Counted from the first letter of the stretch, positions 16,433-26,149 are shown. The stretch: 64,000 nt of DNA from Bacteroidales bacterium (GCA_023229525.1 JALNZC010000009.1:1-64000); one strand, 5' to 3'. Made by a program: numbers and translations. Notes: a model not told the origin generated them from the letters alone.

Positions 16433-18673
16433 TCATTCAGGTTTCAAATTAACCGCATCCAGAAAAAACCTAACGGCAATTCCAGCCCAGAGATAAGTTT
16501 TATTCCATCCTGCCTGGTGATCGTCAGCGCTGTAAAATTCCCAGAAAACATGGTCTTTTTTCAAATGATAGATCATGTTATCTAAAACACGGTTAGCCAG
16601 GTCAGCTGCAACTTTATGGTAACCGTAATCCTTTAAACCCCTGTAAAGCAGGTACTCCCATTGCACCCAGACCGGACCATTCCAGTAACCGATCGGACAA
16701 TAATAATCGCTTTTTGCGGTAAGTGAAGGAACACCATAAAGACGCCAGAATTCAGAGGTGTCCTGTATTTTTTCAACAAGTAATGCAGCTTTATTACGGT
16801 CGGCGATCCCGGCCCAGAGCGGTAAAAACCCAATGATCTCTTTGATCTTCAGATCTCCGGGTTGATGGAAAGTAAATGTCTGGTCCTTCTTGTTTACGTT
16901 ATAATAAAATGAAGTTACCGGGTCCCAGAGTTTCTCATTGATCAATCTGGTTCGATGATCCGCATCTTGCACCCATTGCTTCGACTCTGCCTGGTTTCCC
17001 AGAATTTTCGCCATTTCCGCTAACGATTTCGCCTCCATAACCAACATCGAATTCACATCGAGTCCTTCAAAATTGGCGGCCCATCCGACCTTATCCCAAA
17101 CTGCAACGCGCGCATCCCGAACCGATTCCAGTTCAGCATGAGCGCCCCATTCGCAAAGGCCATTCTGATTCGAATCACGGTTGGAGATATAATACTGATA
17201 GAACTTCTTCCCGGAATGATAAGCTTCTCTTAAAAATTTCCTGTCTCCTGTGATCTTATAAATTTCCAGATTTTCATAGTTGAACCAGGGTGCAGAACTG
17301 GTGGGTTTTCCATCGGTTTCAATAGTTTCGTCCAGATACGGTCCGGTGCGGTAATTAATATATCCATCTTTGTGCTGCCGCTCCATAAAAATCTGCTGCG
17401 AATTCATGGCCCCGACCGGATCCATATACGTATAAGCCATCATGGTCAAGCTTTCGTGAAAAACCTGTCCGCCATAACCCCAGCCCCACCGGGGCTCCCG
17501 CGAAAACACATAATAATTATACCCGCATTCTCCCTCCGGAGGCATCATGCACTGCCGCATAAGCGAAAACGCGCTCCAATACAACATCTCCTTGTCCCGA
17601 TCCGTAAATTTCAGTCCCGGAATCCTCGAATACGCCTTTTCATCCTCCCTCACCAACTTCTCCAAATCAATTTTATCCAACATCCAGCATCCAGCATCCA
17701 ATATCCGTTTTTCTTTATCCTGCATCCTGTATCCTGAATCTTGTATCCGTTTTTCTTTATCCAGTATCTTGTATCCTGAATCCTGCATCCTATTCCCAGC
17801 ATCGCTAAGGCACACCAGAATTCTGAAGTCCGTCGCTTCCCCCGCTTGTAACCGGAACGTCCTCGATCCGACAATCCCATTGACAAAATGTACAGATCGT
17901 TTCTGTTCTATTATTGATTTTTTCAAGATGGATAAGAGATCCTTCCTACCGGGTTTATTTCGCTCTGCGGTCCTTAATGAAAATGTCAATACACTATCGA
18001 ACCTGATATTCGATGTGTAGAAACCACTGTATTGCTCACAAACCGGGATATTGTGTTCTACCATCCAACCGTCGCGTTGTTTTTTTAACGGAAAGGTATA
18101 ACCATCGGGAAAATCAACATGATCAACATGATCAATATTATCAATGCTGTCTGCTGATGGATAATAGAGGTAGGGGAGTGCCATGATGGTTTGCGGAAAA
18201 TGACCTTCGTTAACCAATCGGTACTGCAAAATAGCAGTCTCGGAACTGTAAACCGTAAAAAACACTTCCGCCCTCAAATACGGAAAGGGGTAGTAATAAT
18301 ATTTCACCAGGTCGCTGTATGAAATTGTCACCACCGGTTCCCGGTAAAGCTCTCCAAGCCGGAACCGTGATTTTCCTGCCATTTGAAGTGCAATTCCGAG
18401 ATTCGGACCTTCTCTTGAAATGAATTCCACACCGGATTCGGTATCAGTCCACTGAAATTGATAACCCTGGTCTGTTCTGTAATGGGAACGTCCGGGAGAC
18501 GCTGCATAGGTCGTGAAAAGTGCATCATTTCTGCCTGCCTGAAGGTGGGAAAGATATTGTGTTCTTCCGGTATAATTAAGCTGCATTAAAAACAGAAATA
18601 AAACAATCTTGAAATAGTTCGATCTCTGCAATACGTCTTGTTTATTCTTAGTCATTCTGTAAAGCATAAACAT
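16433..18673 (-). CDS. GH63-like glycosidase with an in-frame heptad-repeat insertion
   Basis: 746 residues, intact paralogue of the split gene at 5117-7260. Hydrophobic leader near residues 20-40, N-terminal beta-domain (about 45-300), then an (alpha/alpha)6 barrel (about 350-740) with WGWGYGGQVFHESLTM, CEWGAHAELESVRD, YWNGPVWVQWEYLLYRGL and FWEFYSADDHQAGWNKTYLW, typical of GH63 / mannosylglycerate-hydrolase-like inverting glycosidases. Between DAGNR and KIDLEKL a block of about 40 residues repeats every seven residues (RMQDSGY, KILDKEK, RIQDSGY, RMQDKEK); it is absent from the paralogue and encoded by a 7-nt tandem array. A second short repeat (D-I/V-x triplets near DNIDHVDHVD) comes from a 9-nt array. 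Substrate unknown; likely periplasmic. Confidence 0.8.
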   Translation of the reverse strand: MFMLYRMTKNKQDVLQRSNYFKIVLFLFLMQLNYTGRTQYLSHLQAGRNDALFTTYAASPGRSHYRTDQGYQFQWTDTESGVEFISREGPNLGIALQMAGKSRFRLGELYREPVVTISYSDLVKYYYYPFPYLRAEVFFTVYSSETAILQYRLVNEGHFPQTIMALPYLYYPSADSIDNIDHVDHVDFPDGYTFPLKKQRDGWMVEHNIPVCEQYSGFYTSNIRFDSVLTFSLRTAERNKPGRKDLLSILKKSIIEQKRSVHFVNGIVGSRTFRLQAGEATDFRILVCLSDAGNRMQDSGYKILDKEKRIQDSGYRMQDKEKRILDAGCWMLDKIDLEKLVREDEKAYSRIPGLKFTDRDKEMLYWSAFSLMRQCMMPPEGECGYNYYVFSREPRWGWGYGGQVFHESLTMMAYTYMDPVGAMNSQQIFMERQHKDGYINYRTGPYLDETIETDGKPTSSAPWFNYENLEIYKITGDRKFLREAYHSGKKFYQYYISNRDSNQNGLCEWGAHAELESVRDARVAVWDKVGWAANFEGLDVNSMLVMEAKSLAEMAKILGNQAESKQWVQDADHRTRLINEKLWDPVTSFYYNVNKKDQTFTFHQPGDLKIKEIIGFLPLWAGIADRNKAALLVEKIQDTSEFWRLYGVPSLTAKSDYYCPIGYWNGPVWVQWEYLLYRGLKDYGYHKVAADLANRVLDNMIYHLKKDHVFWEFYSADDHQAGWNKTYLWAGIAVRFFLDAVNLKPE
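17674..17806 (+). repeat. In-frame heptamer array (TATCCTG/CATCCAG)n inside a gene
   Basis: About 19 units in unbroken 7-nt register, variants of TATCCTG, CATCCAG, AATCTTG and TATCCGT, with a second-order repeat of TATCCGT+TTTTCTT at 17702 and 17744 (42-nt period). Because 21 nt equals three units, translation gives a heptad peptide repeat. The same unit type forms the intergenic array at 26115-26149. Confidence 0.92.
18112..18147 (+). repeat. In-frame nonamer repeat in the GH63-like gene
   Basis: Four 9-nt units (AATCAACAT, GATCAACAT, GATCAATAT, TATCAATGC) encode a repeating tripeptide pattern Asp-x-Ile/Val on the minus strand. Confidence 0.75.
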
Positions 18674-18833
18674 TCCATGTTGAAAATATTATGTCCATAA
18701 GGGAAGGACCTTCCCATGAAATTCAACGCTTTTACCCATCACATCTAAAAGGGAAACGACGACCTTCAAAGGAATACGAAAATCTTCTGAAGAAGATTCA
18801 GGGGTAATATTGGTTCTACGGATCGGTACTTTT

Positions 18834-21800
18834 TTATTCATTGTCGTCTAGGGTTACCGTTTTGACTCCATACTTTAATTCGGATGGTTCGAAATCAACG
18901 ACATACCGGTATATCCGGTTATTATGGTTAAGATATCGAGCATTTTTAGCATTTACCGGGCTTCCGGTTGAATATACTTCGAATATCCCGCTTGTGCCTG
19001 ATTTACCTTCAACGTCGATGTTATAATGGTTTCCTGACAATTTTATCCCGAGGATCCGCAATCCTTCCGGACCATATCCTGGCCGGGGATCAGAAACCAC
19101 GGGAATTACGGAGATACCTCCCTCTGTTTCGATATTTAAGCACGATGAATTTATGAGTTTGATCCTGACCAAAAGGGTCATCGAAGCTTCATCTTTAAAA
19201 GAAGTGTATGGAATTTCCCGGTCGTCTAGGGTTACTTTCGTAAACAGGGTTCCTGCCGGAAAAGAAGGCATAAACTCAATCATTACCTGTTTTTCTTGGT
19301 CCGGTGAAAAATCATAGATGTTGTTGCTACCAGTCCGCTTATAATTGAAACCTACCCTTTGTTCTCCAATGCGTATGTTTCTGACTGTAAGGGAATCCCA
19401 ATTTGCCGGAAGATGGGGCGCCAGCGTGATTTTTTGTTCAGGGGCATTGATCTCCAGTCCGAGTAATCCTTCAATGGCGGGCTGCAATACCATGGTCTCC
19501 GACCAGCATTGGTGCGGACATACCCCCGAAGGCAGGTATTCGGCGCCATTCAGCACCTCCTCGACAAATCCCAGTCCCCACGATTTATATATATTGAGAT
19601 TGTTCATGAGATGCGAATATCCCTGGATAAAATTACCGGAATTATATTCTGCAAGGGCAGTCCAACCTGTAAAAAGCGGCCAAACGCTTCCGTAATGATA
19701 ACCGGTGGGCCTGAACATCGGGTTATCCTCGCGGATAATCCGTACTCCCCAGTCAGTAGTGAAAGCATTGGATGCATATTGCCTGAGACAAATCCTGGCC
19801 TTCTGCCGGTCGGTCATACGAAAATATAAAGGAACTGCCAGCAGAACTGTAGCATCGTGGCGGAATGAGCCATCTTTGTTCTTCCCATAAGAAAAAAACT
19901 GATGGTTATTGTCCCAGAAATCGGTATTGATGATTTTCTGCAGGTTACGCACCTCAAGCCGGTAACTTTCAGATTCATAATCTTTCATGAAAGCAGCCAT
20001 GGTCGAAGCTTCTGTTAATGCGGCTCCCCAGATGCCGGCCATATAAAGTGTGGCATGAGAACCATAGAGTTCCCCGCCTTCTACCCAACCATGGCCTACA
20101 TTGGTATTTTCGATCAGATGATCATGGTCGGTATCGGTGGAAAAGCAGAAATTGATCGCTTTTTTAATATTTGGCCATGTTTTGCGCAGAAATGCCGTAT
20201 CGTTCGTATGTCTGAAATACTTTCCGGCAAGTACAATATATAAAGGGGTAGCATCCGCTGCATCATAGTGAATAAATCCTGATGTACTGACTTCATGGAA
20301 TATTTTTCCAGAAAAATCCTGATACCTATTGAAGAACTCCAGTTGCGATCTGACTTTGGTGAAATCGCCATAATCGAGAAGGGCAAAACCACTCCATTCG
20401 GCATCGCGGCCGAAATACCAGCCATAACCAGGTCTTCCGTTAACTTTATGGCCACCGTTCCAACCCTTGCTTGTGGTCGAATACCCCGCTACCAATGCCT
20501 CTCCCATCCCCGGTGTATTTACAAAAAACCGGTCTGTTGCCAGTAAAGCCCAGCGATACCCGGTATTAAAATCTTGATCCGGAGAGGTGATGGTCAGGCT
20601 CTTGGATAGGAGTTCATCTGCATGATTTGTTGCATGGTCAAATATCAACTTGGGTTGATGAATTGCTTTTCTGTACTGACCATAAGTTATAGCATTCCCT
20701 TCGGAAGAAGCCGTGTAAATCACATCAAGGTTATCATTCATTTCAAGACCGTATTGCAGTAAACAAGCAACCTGAAACTTTTCTGTTGGAATACCATGAA
20801 AGGAGCTGTCGGTTTTCGACCAGTTAAAATCTTCATATTGACCCGAAAGATGTGTCAATGGCTCCTTTGTTCCGCCGATAATTACATTGAGGTCGCCCGA
20901 TTTATCCTGTAAGGTAAAAGCGCCCATCTCTCCATCCCAGGAATGACAAATTGATCCTGTTACCCGTTCGGAATACGGCCACATCCATCGCAAATTCGAT
21001 TTGAATTGAATAATGAGCGCTGCAGGATATACCCCACGGTACTCATAATGGATCACACCATTCGGATCCACTGGATCATTCACGATCGTCTCTTTAAGGT
21101 ATGCCCTGGGAAATTTATATTCCCGGGAAAAACATGCCGGATCAACTGCGATTTCAGGCCGTTCATCACTCAGCCAGAAAATGGTGTCGCGATAACCGAA
21201 TTTTATACCTACCTCATAATCCCTGAAAGCCATGAAAGGATGAGCCCACACCTCCTCAATCCCGCCTTTTTCAGTACCCATGGTTAACAAGCGCTCACCT
21301 GCAACATCCCAGAAATTAACTGAAGCAAAGCGGTTCCTGAGGGTCAGATCTCCTGAATGATCTTTCCATGACACCGAATAAGGGATCGCTGTATTCATGG
21401 GATTCGTTTCCAATCGTGGTGGATATTGATGGACAGTATTGGGCGAATAATCCCAATAAAATTTTCTTTGTTCATCAAATTTCCCGGACAGATATTCAAT
21501 GCAATTCCGCGTAAATAAAACCAAATGTTCCCGGTTCAGGTTTGGCAGGGTAAAGTTCATATATCCGCCAACAGCAAGTACTTTTCCGCTACCCGGTGAA
21601 TATTCAAATACCAGCTTTGAACCTTCCCGGAGAAATATGTAATCCCAGTCTACAGCAACAACCTTCCCGTTTCGCGGTACCTGATCCCCGAAAAAACCGG
21701 TGATGCGTGTCGTAAGGTCATAAACCGGCCGGTTAATATATGCTCCACCATTAAGTCCGTTAAAAATAGAATGTTGCCGGAAAGCATGGAAACCAAGTTT

Positions 21801-22406
21801 TCGGCCGTATCCATCATCAATACATGATTTTGTACTGTCTTTTAAGGGAAGTGATTCATATCCCAGGATATTCAGGTAGTGTGCTGCTTGCTGCGTCAGG
21901 AACAGATGGCCACCGTTTTCGACCCAGGCTTTAAGGTTAAGGATCAGCTTTTCACTGGTTTCATTCACTGAAAATGCCGTGGTATCCGGTCGATGAAACC
22001 ACAGAATTGAAAAACGGTTAGGCCTTTTCAACTGTTTTTCCAATTCCCGGATGGTTATAAAAACAGGGACAACATCAGTCATGTTTTTTAAAATATCAAA
22101 AGCACTTTTTAATCCGGTATCCGCCTGGTCGTATGGGAGGAGACTTACAAACCCGACAATCGGTTTCTCTTGTTGATCCTTGATTGCAGGATTTGTTTTT
22201 GTCAACGAAACCGAATGCATCCGCATACTCTTGCCTTTAACGGATTGGGCACCTGCATTCGTCAGCGTTAGCAGGAAAATGGTAATCATGAAAAGTTTAA
22301 TTCTTGGTAATGACAACCGACAGAACAACCTGCTTTTTTTGAAATAATGACTGAAAACCGGTGATTGAAGATTGAACAGGCCACCGAATTGACAATATTG
22401 GTTCAT
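18834..22406 (-). CDS. Large glycogen-debranching/amylo-1,6-glucosidase-like secreted protein
   Basis: The ATG 22404-22406 overlaps the TGA of the upstream HAD gene (ATGA), so it is the likely coupled start; the frame remains open further upstream. With this start a signal-like segment (MITIFLLTLTNAGAQ) begins about 39 residues in, so 22289 is an alternative start. The N-terminal region (about 70-310) resembles a GATase1/DUF4350-like domain (WVENGGHLFLTQQAA). The second half is an (alpha/alpha)6 catalytic region like the C-terminal domain of glycogen debranching enzymes (GWYFGRDAEWSGFALLDYG, GHGWVEGGELYGSHATLYM, TGYHYGSVWPLFTGWTALAEY). Probably a periplasmic alpha-glycan hydrolase acting with the neighbouring glycosidases. 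Confidence 0.75.
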   Translation of the reverse strand: MNQYCQFGGLFNLQSPVFSHYFKKSRLFCRLSLPRIKLFMITIFLLTLTNAGAQSVKGKSMRMHSVSLTKTNPAIKDQQEKPIVGFVSLLPYDQADTGLKSAFDILKNMTDVVPVFITIRELEKQLKRPNRFSILWFHRPDTTAFSVNETSEKLILNLKAWVENGGHLFLTQQAAHYLNILGYESLPLKDSTKSCIDDGYGRKLGFHAFRQHSIFNGLNGGAYINRPVYDLTTRITGFFGDQVPRNGKVVAVDWDYIFLREGSKLVFEYSPGSGKVLAVGGYMNFTLPNLNREHLVLFTRNCIEYLSGKFDEQRKFYWDYSPNTVHQYPPRLETNPMNTAIPYSVSWKDHSGDLTLRNRFASVNFWDVAGERLLTMGTEKGGIEEVWAHPFMAFRDYEVGIKFGYRDTIFWLSDERPEIAVDPACFSREYKFPRAYLKETIVNDPVDPNGVIHYEYRGVYPAALIIQFKSNLRWMWPYSERVTGSICHSWDGEMGAFTLQDKSGDLNVIIGGTKEPLTHLSGQYEDFNWSKTDSSFHGIPTEKFQVACLLQYGLEMNDNLDVIYTASSEGNAITYGQYRKAIHQPKLIFDHATNHADELLSKSLTITSPDQDFNTGYRWALLATDRFFVNTPGMGEALVAGYSTTSKGWNGGHKVNGRPGYGWYFGRDAEWSGFALLDYGDFTKVRSQLEFFNRYQDFSGKIFHEVSTSGFIHYDAADATPLYIVLAGKYFRHTNDTAFLRKTWPNIKKAINFCFSTDTDHDHLIENTNVGHGWVEGGELYGSHATLYMAGIWGAALTEASTMAAFMKDYESESYRLEVRNLQKIINTDFWDNNHQFFSYGKNKDGSFRHDATVLLAVPLYFRMTDRQKARICLRQYASNAFTTDWGVRIIREDNPMFRPTGYHYGSVWPLFTGWTALAEYNSGNFIQGYSHLMNNLNIYKSWGLGFVEEVLNGAEYLPSGVCPHQCWSETMVLQPAIEGLLGLEINAPEQKITLAPHLPANWDSLTVRNIRIGEQRVGFNYKRTGSNNIYDFSPDQEKQVMIEFMPSFPAGTLFTKVTLDDREIPYTSFKDEASMTLLVRIKLINSSCLNIETEGGISVIPVVSDPRPGYGPEGLRILGIKLSGNHYNIDVEGKSGTSGIFEVYSTGSPVNAKNARYLNHNNRIYRYVVDFEPSELKYGVKTVTLDDNE

Positions 22407-23053
22407 AGTAATCCGATTAACATTTTCAAGGATGGAATGACGGGGACTCCGGATTGCAGCAACCGTTCTTTGCTTTGATGTCCATTGGAGATGAGAATAC
22501 AATCGATACTCAATTCCCTGGCAACTTCTGCATCGTGAAGTGTATCGCCAATAAACAATAATTTTTCAGTCGGTAATCCCAGGTCAATAACTAACTTCCT
22601 CCCTACGTCAATCTTTCCGTGGGCATAGTGATCATTCAGGCCATAAATCCGGTCAAAAAAAACGGAAACCCCCAACGATCTGGTTTCCGTAAGAAGTTCA
22701 TTTTGTTCCCGGGCAGATAAAATAGACTGTGATAGTCCGTGAGTAGTCATATGGGTCAACGTTTCCAGTGCTTCAGGTTGCAAATGGGCTTCATCTTGCC
22801 GCCGGTTGTACCGTACGATGAATTCCATACCGATTTCATCAAAGGGCTCGCGGTAAAAATTAAAGCCAAGTTTCTTATAATAATCCCTTACCGGGAAATC
22901 AAAGAGTTCGCGGTATTCTTCTAAAGTTCTCAAAGGGAGGTTCCGCTCCTGTAACATGCCATTCATCACATCCACACAGAGCCAGGCATCATCGAGCAAC
23001 GTCCCGTTCCAGTCCCATATTATATGTGCATACTTCGAAAGATCAATCATCAT
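22403..23053 (-). CDS. HAD-superfamily phosphatase (phosphoglycolate phosphatase / beta-PGM-like)
   Basis: HAD motif I appears as IIWDWNGTLLDD near the N-terminus, with a Trp-Asn variant of the usual DxDGT; motif II Ser lies in SILSARE; motifs III/IV lie in KIDVGRKLVIDLGLP and FIGDTLHDAEVA. The helical cap between motifs I and II (about residues 20-85) fits subfamily IA, acting on small phosphorylated metabolites. I start at the first of two consecutive ATGs (23053; 23050 is equally possible) because upstream codons lack support and overlap the divergent promoter region. Its stop overlaps the start of the debranching-like gene, suggesting a shared transcript, perhaps for sugar-phosphate handling. 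Confidence 0.8.
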   Translation of the reverse strand: MMIDLSKYAHIIWDWNGTLLDDAWLCVDVMNGMLQERNLPLRTLEEYRELFDFPVRDYYKKLGFNFYREPFDEIGMEFIVRYNRRQDEAHLQPEALETLTHMTTHGLSQSILSAREQNELLTETRSLGVSVFFDRIYGLNDHYAHGKIDVGRKLVIDLGLPTEKLLFIGDTLHDAEVARELSIDCILISNGHQSKERLLQSGVPVIPSLKMLIGLL

Positions 23054-23103
23054 TAATCGTAGATTTGTACTGTTCAAAAATAGGGAAAAAATCATCGTTA
23101 CCC

Positions 23104-24045
23104 ATGAATTTTAACGCCCTTTACGCTTCTTTGAAGGACTTGGAAGATTGCACTTTTTGTCCGAGAAACTGTCACGCAAACCGTCTGGAAGGTAAAACAG
23201 GGTATTGCAAAAGCGACTCTTCCTTTAATATTTCGTCTATTTGTATTCACCGGGGCGAAGAACCACCCATCAGCGGTAAAACCGGAATTTGTAACGTTTT
23301 TTTTACCCATTGCAACCTGCAATGTATCTATTGTCAGAATCATCAGATCAGCGATAATCGAGTCAGTGGGACTTTTTTTCAGATGGAATTGGAAGAAGTG
23401 GTACGGCAGATCATCGCTATTCTTGATAAAGGGATCAACCGTGTAGGATTTGTTTCACCGTCCCATTTTATTCCGCAGATGCGGGTGATCATTGCCGCGG
23501 TTCAATCACTGGGGTACAGACCGAAATGGATTTATAACACCAATGGTTACGACAAAGCCGAAACCATCCGCTCGCTCGAAGGGATGATCGATGTTTACCT
23601 TCCTGATTTAAAATATTTGGACCCGGAATTATCAAAAGGATTTTCAGATGCTTCCGATTATCCTCTGGTTGCGGTTAAAGCGCTTAAGGAGATGTTCCGG
23701 CAAAAAGGATCTGCGTTGATTCTCGATGATGATGATCAGGTCGAATCGGGAATGATTATCCGCCACCTTGTATTGCCCGGAAACCTTGAAAACAGTAAAA
23801 AGGTTCTCCGGTTTATCGCTTTGGAATTGTCAGCCGATATCCATTTATCGCTCATGTCTCAATACTTTCCGACCCAAAAAATGGTTGCTCATCCGCAGTT
23901 GGGAAGAGGTATTACAGAATCGGAATATAATGAGGTCGTCGAGGAGATGGAACGACTTGGAATGTATAAGGGCTGGATCCAGGAATTTGAAAGCAGCAGC
24001 CATTACCAGCCTGATTTTGAAAGAATACATCCCTTTGAAAAGTAA
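23104..24045 (+). CDS. Radical SAM protein, PflA/PflX-like (COG1313 type)
   Basis: A 313-residue radical SAM protein: THCNLQCIYCQ contains the CxxxCxxC cluster ligands, and the N-terminal CPRNCHANRLEGKTGYCK is the extra cysteine region typical of the COG1313 relatives of pyruvate formate-lyase activating enzyme. These bind [4Fe-4S] and cleave S-adenosylmethionine to a 5'-deoxyadenosyl radical; the substrate of this subgroup is not established. Start chosen at ATG 23104, just before the conserved region; upstream codons overlap the divergent HAD gene. A TAGATTTG -7-like element lies at 23060-23067, without an obvious -33 box. Confidence 0.85.
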   Translation: MNFNALYASLKDLEDCTFCPRNCHANRLEGKTGYCKSDSSFNISSICIHRGEEPPISGKTGICNVFFTHCNLQCIYCQNHQISDNRVSGTFFQMELEEVVRQIIAILDKGINRVGFVSPSHFIPQMRVIIAAVQSLGYRPKWIYNTNGYDKAETIRSLEGMIDVYLPDLKYLDPELSKGFSDASDYPLVAVKALKEMFRQKGSALILDDDDQVESGMIIRHLVLPGNLENSKKVLRFIALELSADIHLSLMSQYFPTQKMVAHPQLGRGITESEYNEVVEEMERLGMYKGWIQEFESSSHYQPDFERIHPFEK

Positions 24046-24201
24046 CCGGAATACCAAATTCATTCGTATACCGCTGGAGAAACGCTGTTTATCGGCCTAT
24101 CCTTACTGGTTAAATAATTTTTTTGGTTCCAAATGATTATCTAAGTAATTTTGACCTTTTTAGAGCCACCTATCAAATCGATTAGCCAAAATCCTGATTT
24201 T

Positions 24202-25404
24202 ATGCGAACCTATTTTGCAGTGATCATTGCCACTTTTTTTCTGGGTGGAAATTCTCTTTTTGGACAAACCACCGAAAAGAAATCCGATTCGGGATATATT
24301 TTCACTACAGTGAAAAAGCTTCCGGCAACCTCCGTAAAAAATCAATTTCGTTCCAGTACATGCTGGAGCTATTCCACCATTTCCTTTCTTGAATCCGAAC
24401 TTCTGCGGATGGGTAAAGACACATTCGATCTTTCCGATATGTTCCCGGTTCACAAAGCTTATCCCGAAAAAGCAGCAATGTTTGTGCGATTCAACGGAAA
24501 ACATAATTTCGGTCCAGGTGGTGCCGCCCACGATGTGATCAACATGATCCGTAAATATGGCATCACCCCCGAATCGGTCTATTCCGGACAGGTAATTGAC
24601 GAAGTCAACCCGGTTCACGGTGAGATGGATGCGGTGTTAGAAGCCGATGTGGACGCCGTGATAAAAAACCCCAATAAAAAACTTACCCCGGTCTGGTTAG
24701 AGGGTTTCAACGGACTTTTAAATGCCTACCTGGGAGCCATTCCCGAAAAATTTACATACAAGGGCATGGAATATACCCCACAAACGTTTGCTGATGCCCT
24801 CGGTCTGAAATTAGATGATTATGTTGAAATTACTTCGTATACCCACCATCCCTTCTATTCGAAATTCATCATCGAGATTCCTGATAACTGGATCCTCGAT
24901 GAAGTCTATAATGTAACCATGGATGACATGATTCACATCATCGATTATTCAATCATGAATGGCTATACTGTTGCATGGGGAGCCGATGTAAGTGAAAAGG
25001 GATTCTCATGGAAAAACGGAGTAGCCATCGTACCCGATAAAAATGCAACCGAAATTGCCGGTACCGATAAGGATCGTTGGTCTAAAATGAGCGATACTGA
25101 AAAAGATAAATTGCTGTATAAATTTGATAAGATCGTTCCTGAAAAGGAGATCACCCAGGAAATGCGACAAAAAGAATTCGATAATTATCAAACTACCGAC
25201 GATCACGGATTACATATTACTGGTATAGCTAATGATCAACATGGCGATAAATATTATATTGTGAAAAACTCCTGGGGTACCGAAGGGAATCCTTACAATG
25301 GATATATCTATGTTTCAGAAGCTTATGTGAAGTTGAAAACCATGGACCTCATGGTGAACAAAAATGCCATACCTGAGGAAATCCGGAAAAAACTGGGACT
25401 GTAA
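24202..25404 (+). CDS. Secreted C1-family (papain/bleomycin-hydrolase-like) cysteine peptidase
   Basis: ATG 24202 gives a signal peptide (MRTYFAVIIATFFLGGNSLFGQ). Catalytic elements are the oxyanion Gln and nucleophile Cys in NQFRSSTCWSYSTISFLESE, the His in DDHGLHITG and the Asn in the canonical YYIVKNSWGTEG. The long insertion and C-terminal tail (VYVSEAYVKLKTMDLMVNKNAIPEE) match the bleomycin hydrolase / aminopeptidase C side of family C1, but with secretion to the periplasm or outside. A paralogue with a changed Asn motif is at 53685-54926. It stands alone, between the radical SAM gene and aat. Confidence 0.85.
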   Translation: MRTYFAVIIATFFLGGNSLFGQTTEKKSDSGYIFTTVKKLPATSVKNQFRSSTCWSYSTISFLESELLRMGKDTFDLSDMFPVHKAYPEKAAMFVRFNGKHNFGPGGAAHDVINMIRKYGITPESVYSGQVIDEVNPVHGEMDAVLEADVDAVIKNPNKKLTPVWLEGFNGLLNAYLGAIPEKFTYKGMEYTPQTFADALGLKLDDYVEITSYTHHPFYSKFIIEIPDNWILDEVYNVTMDDMIHIIDYSIMNGYTVAWGADVSEKGFSWKNGVAIVPDKNATEIAGTDKDRWSKMSDTEKDKLLYKFDKIVPEKEITQEMRQKEFDNYQTTDDHGLHITGIANDQHGDKYYIVKNSWGTEGNPYNGYIYVSEAYVKLKTMDLMVNKNAIPEEIRKKLGL

Positions 25405-25421
25405 CATTTATTTTATTACAA

Positions 25422-26090
25422 TCACCATTTGCGATTCCCACCTTTTTTAGCACTGTCGAGAAGTATTAAATATTCAGCTCTTGGAACATGTATTGCCCCA
25501 AACCGTTTTAAATGTTCCGTTTCAACCTGACAGTCTATGAATTTGAACCCTGACTCCTTGCAGTGTTCAACCAGGTGATGCAAGGCTATTTTTGAGGCAT
25601 TGTTTTCTGTAAAAAACATACTTTCGCCGAAAAAGGCTGTACCTAAAGTTACGCCATATAACCCCCCAACCAGTTTGTCATCCTTAAAGGTTTCCACCGA
25701 ATGTGCATATCCCAGGTCATAAAGCCTTTGATACGCTTCAATAAAAGCAGATGAAATCCAGGTTCCATCCTGACCGGGCCGTAATGCTTTGGAACAGGCT
25801 TCAATAACCTGATCAAAAACCGTATCAATCCTGACCTCAAACAGATGACTCCGGATGATCCTGTCCAGGGATTCAGAAACCTTAAATTTATCAGGAAACA
25901 AAACCATTCTGGGATCGGGAGAATACCAGAAAATGTCTTCATCCTCCATGAACCAGGGAAATATTCCTTGTGAATATGCCGTCATTAACCGTTTGACCGA
26001 CAAATCACCGCCAATGGCAATCAAACCATCCGGTTCCGCCTCCTCAACCGGCGGAAAAACAGGCTCATCAGGTAAAATATAAATGGCCAC
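25422..26090 (-). CDS. aat: Leucyl/phenylalanyl-tRNA--protein transferase
   Basis: Aat adds Leu or Phe to proteins with N-terminal Arg or Lys, creating N-degrons that ClpS passes to ClpAP; clpS itself is at 39106 in this window. Family hallmarks: EPDGLIAIGGDLSVKRLMTAYSQGIFPWF near the N-terminus, FWYSPDPRMVLFP, and the C-terminal LYGVTLGTAFFGESMFF plus FKFIDCQVETEHLKRFGA. Length 222 residues is usual. The start codon is GTG (26088-26090). The 3' end faces the peptidase gene with a 17-nt gap. Confidence 0.95.
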   Translation of the reverse strand: MAIYILPDEPVFPPVEEAEPDGLIAIGGDLSVKRLMTAYSQGIFPWFMEDEDIFWYSPDPRMVLFPDKFKVSESLDRIIRSHLFEVRIDTVFDQVIEACSKALRPGQDGTWISSAFIEAYQRLYDLGYAHSVETFKDDKLVGGLYGVTLGTAFFGESMFFTENNASKIALHHLVEHCKESGFKFIDCQVETEHLKRFGAIHVPRAEYLILLDSAKKGGNRKW

Positions 26091-26114
26091 TTGAGAATTT
26101 ACGATTTACGATTT

Positions 26115-26149
26115 CATCCAGCATCCAGTATCCCGTATCCAGAATCGGT
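26115..26149 (+). repeat. Heptamer array (CATCCAG/TATCCAG)n between aat and an aminotransferase gene
   Basis: CATCCAG, CATCCAG, TATCCCG, TATCCAG, AATCGGT in 7-nt register; just upstream, AATTTAC/GATTTAC/GATTTCA at about 26096-26116 shows another short 7-nt period. Same unit type as the coding array at 17674-17806. Confidence 0.8.

Noticed and set aside
18834..22502. Longer N-terminus (start at 22502) for the debranching-like gene
   Set aside because: It would overlap the HAD gene by about 100 nt; the ATGA overlap at 22403-22406 gives a natural coupled start.
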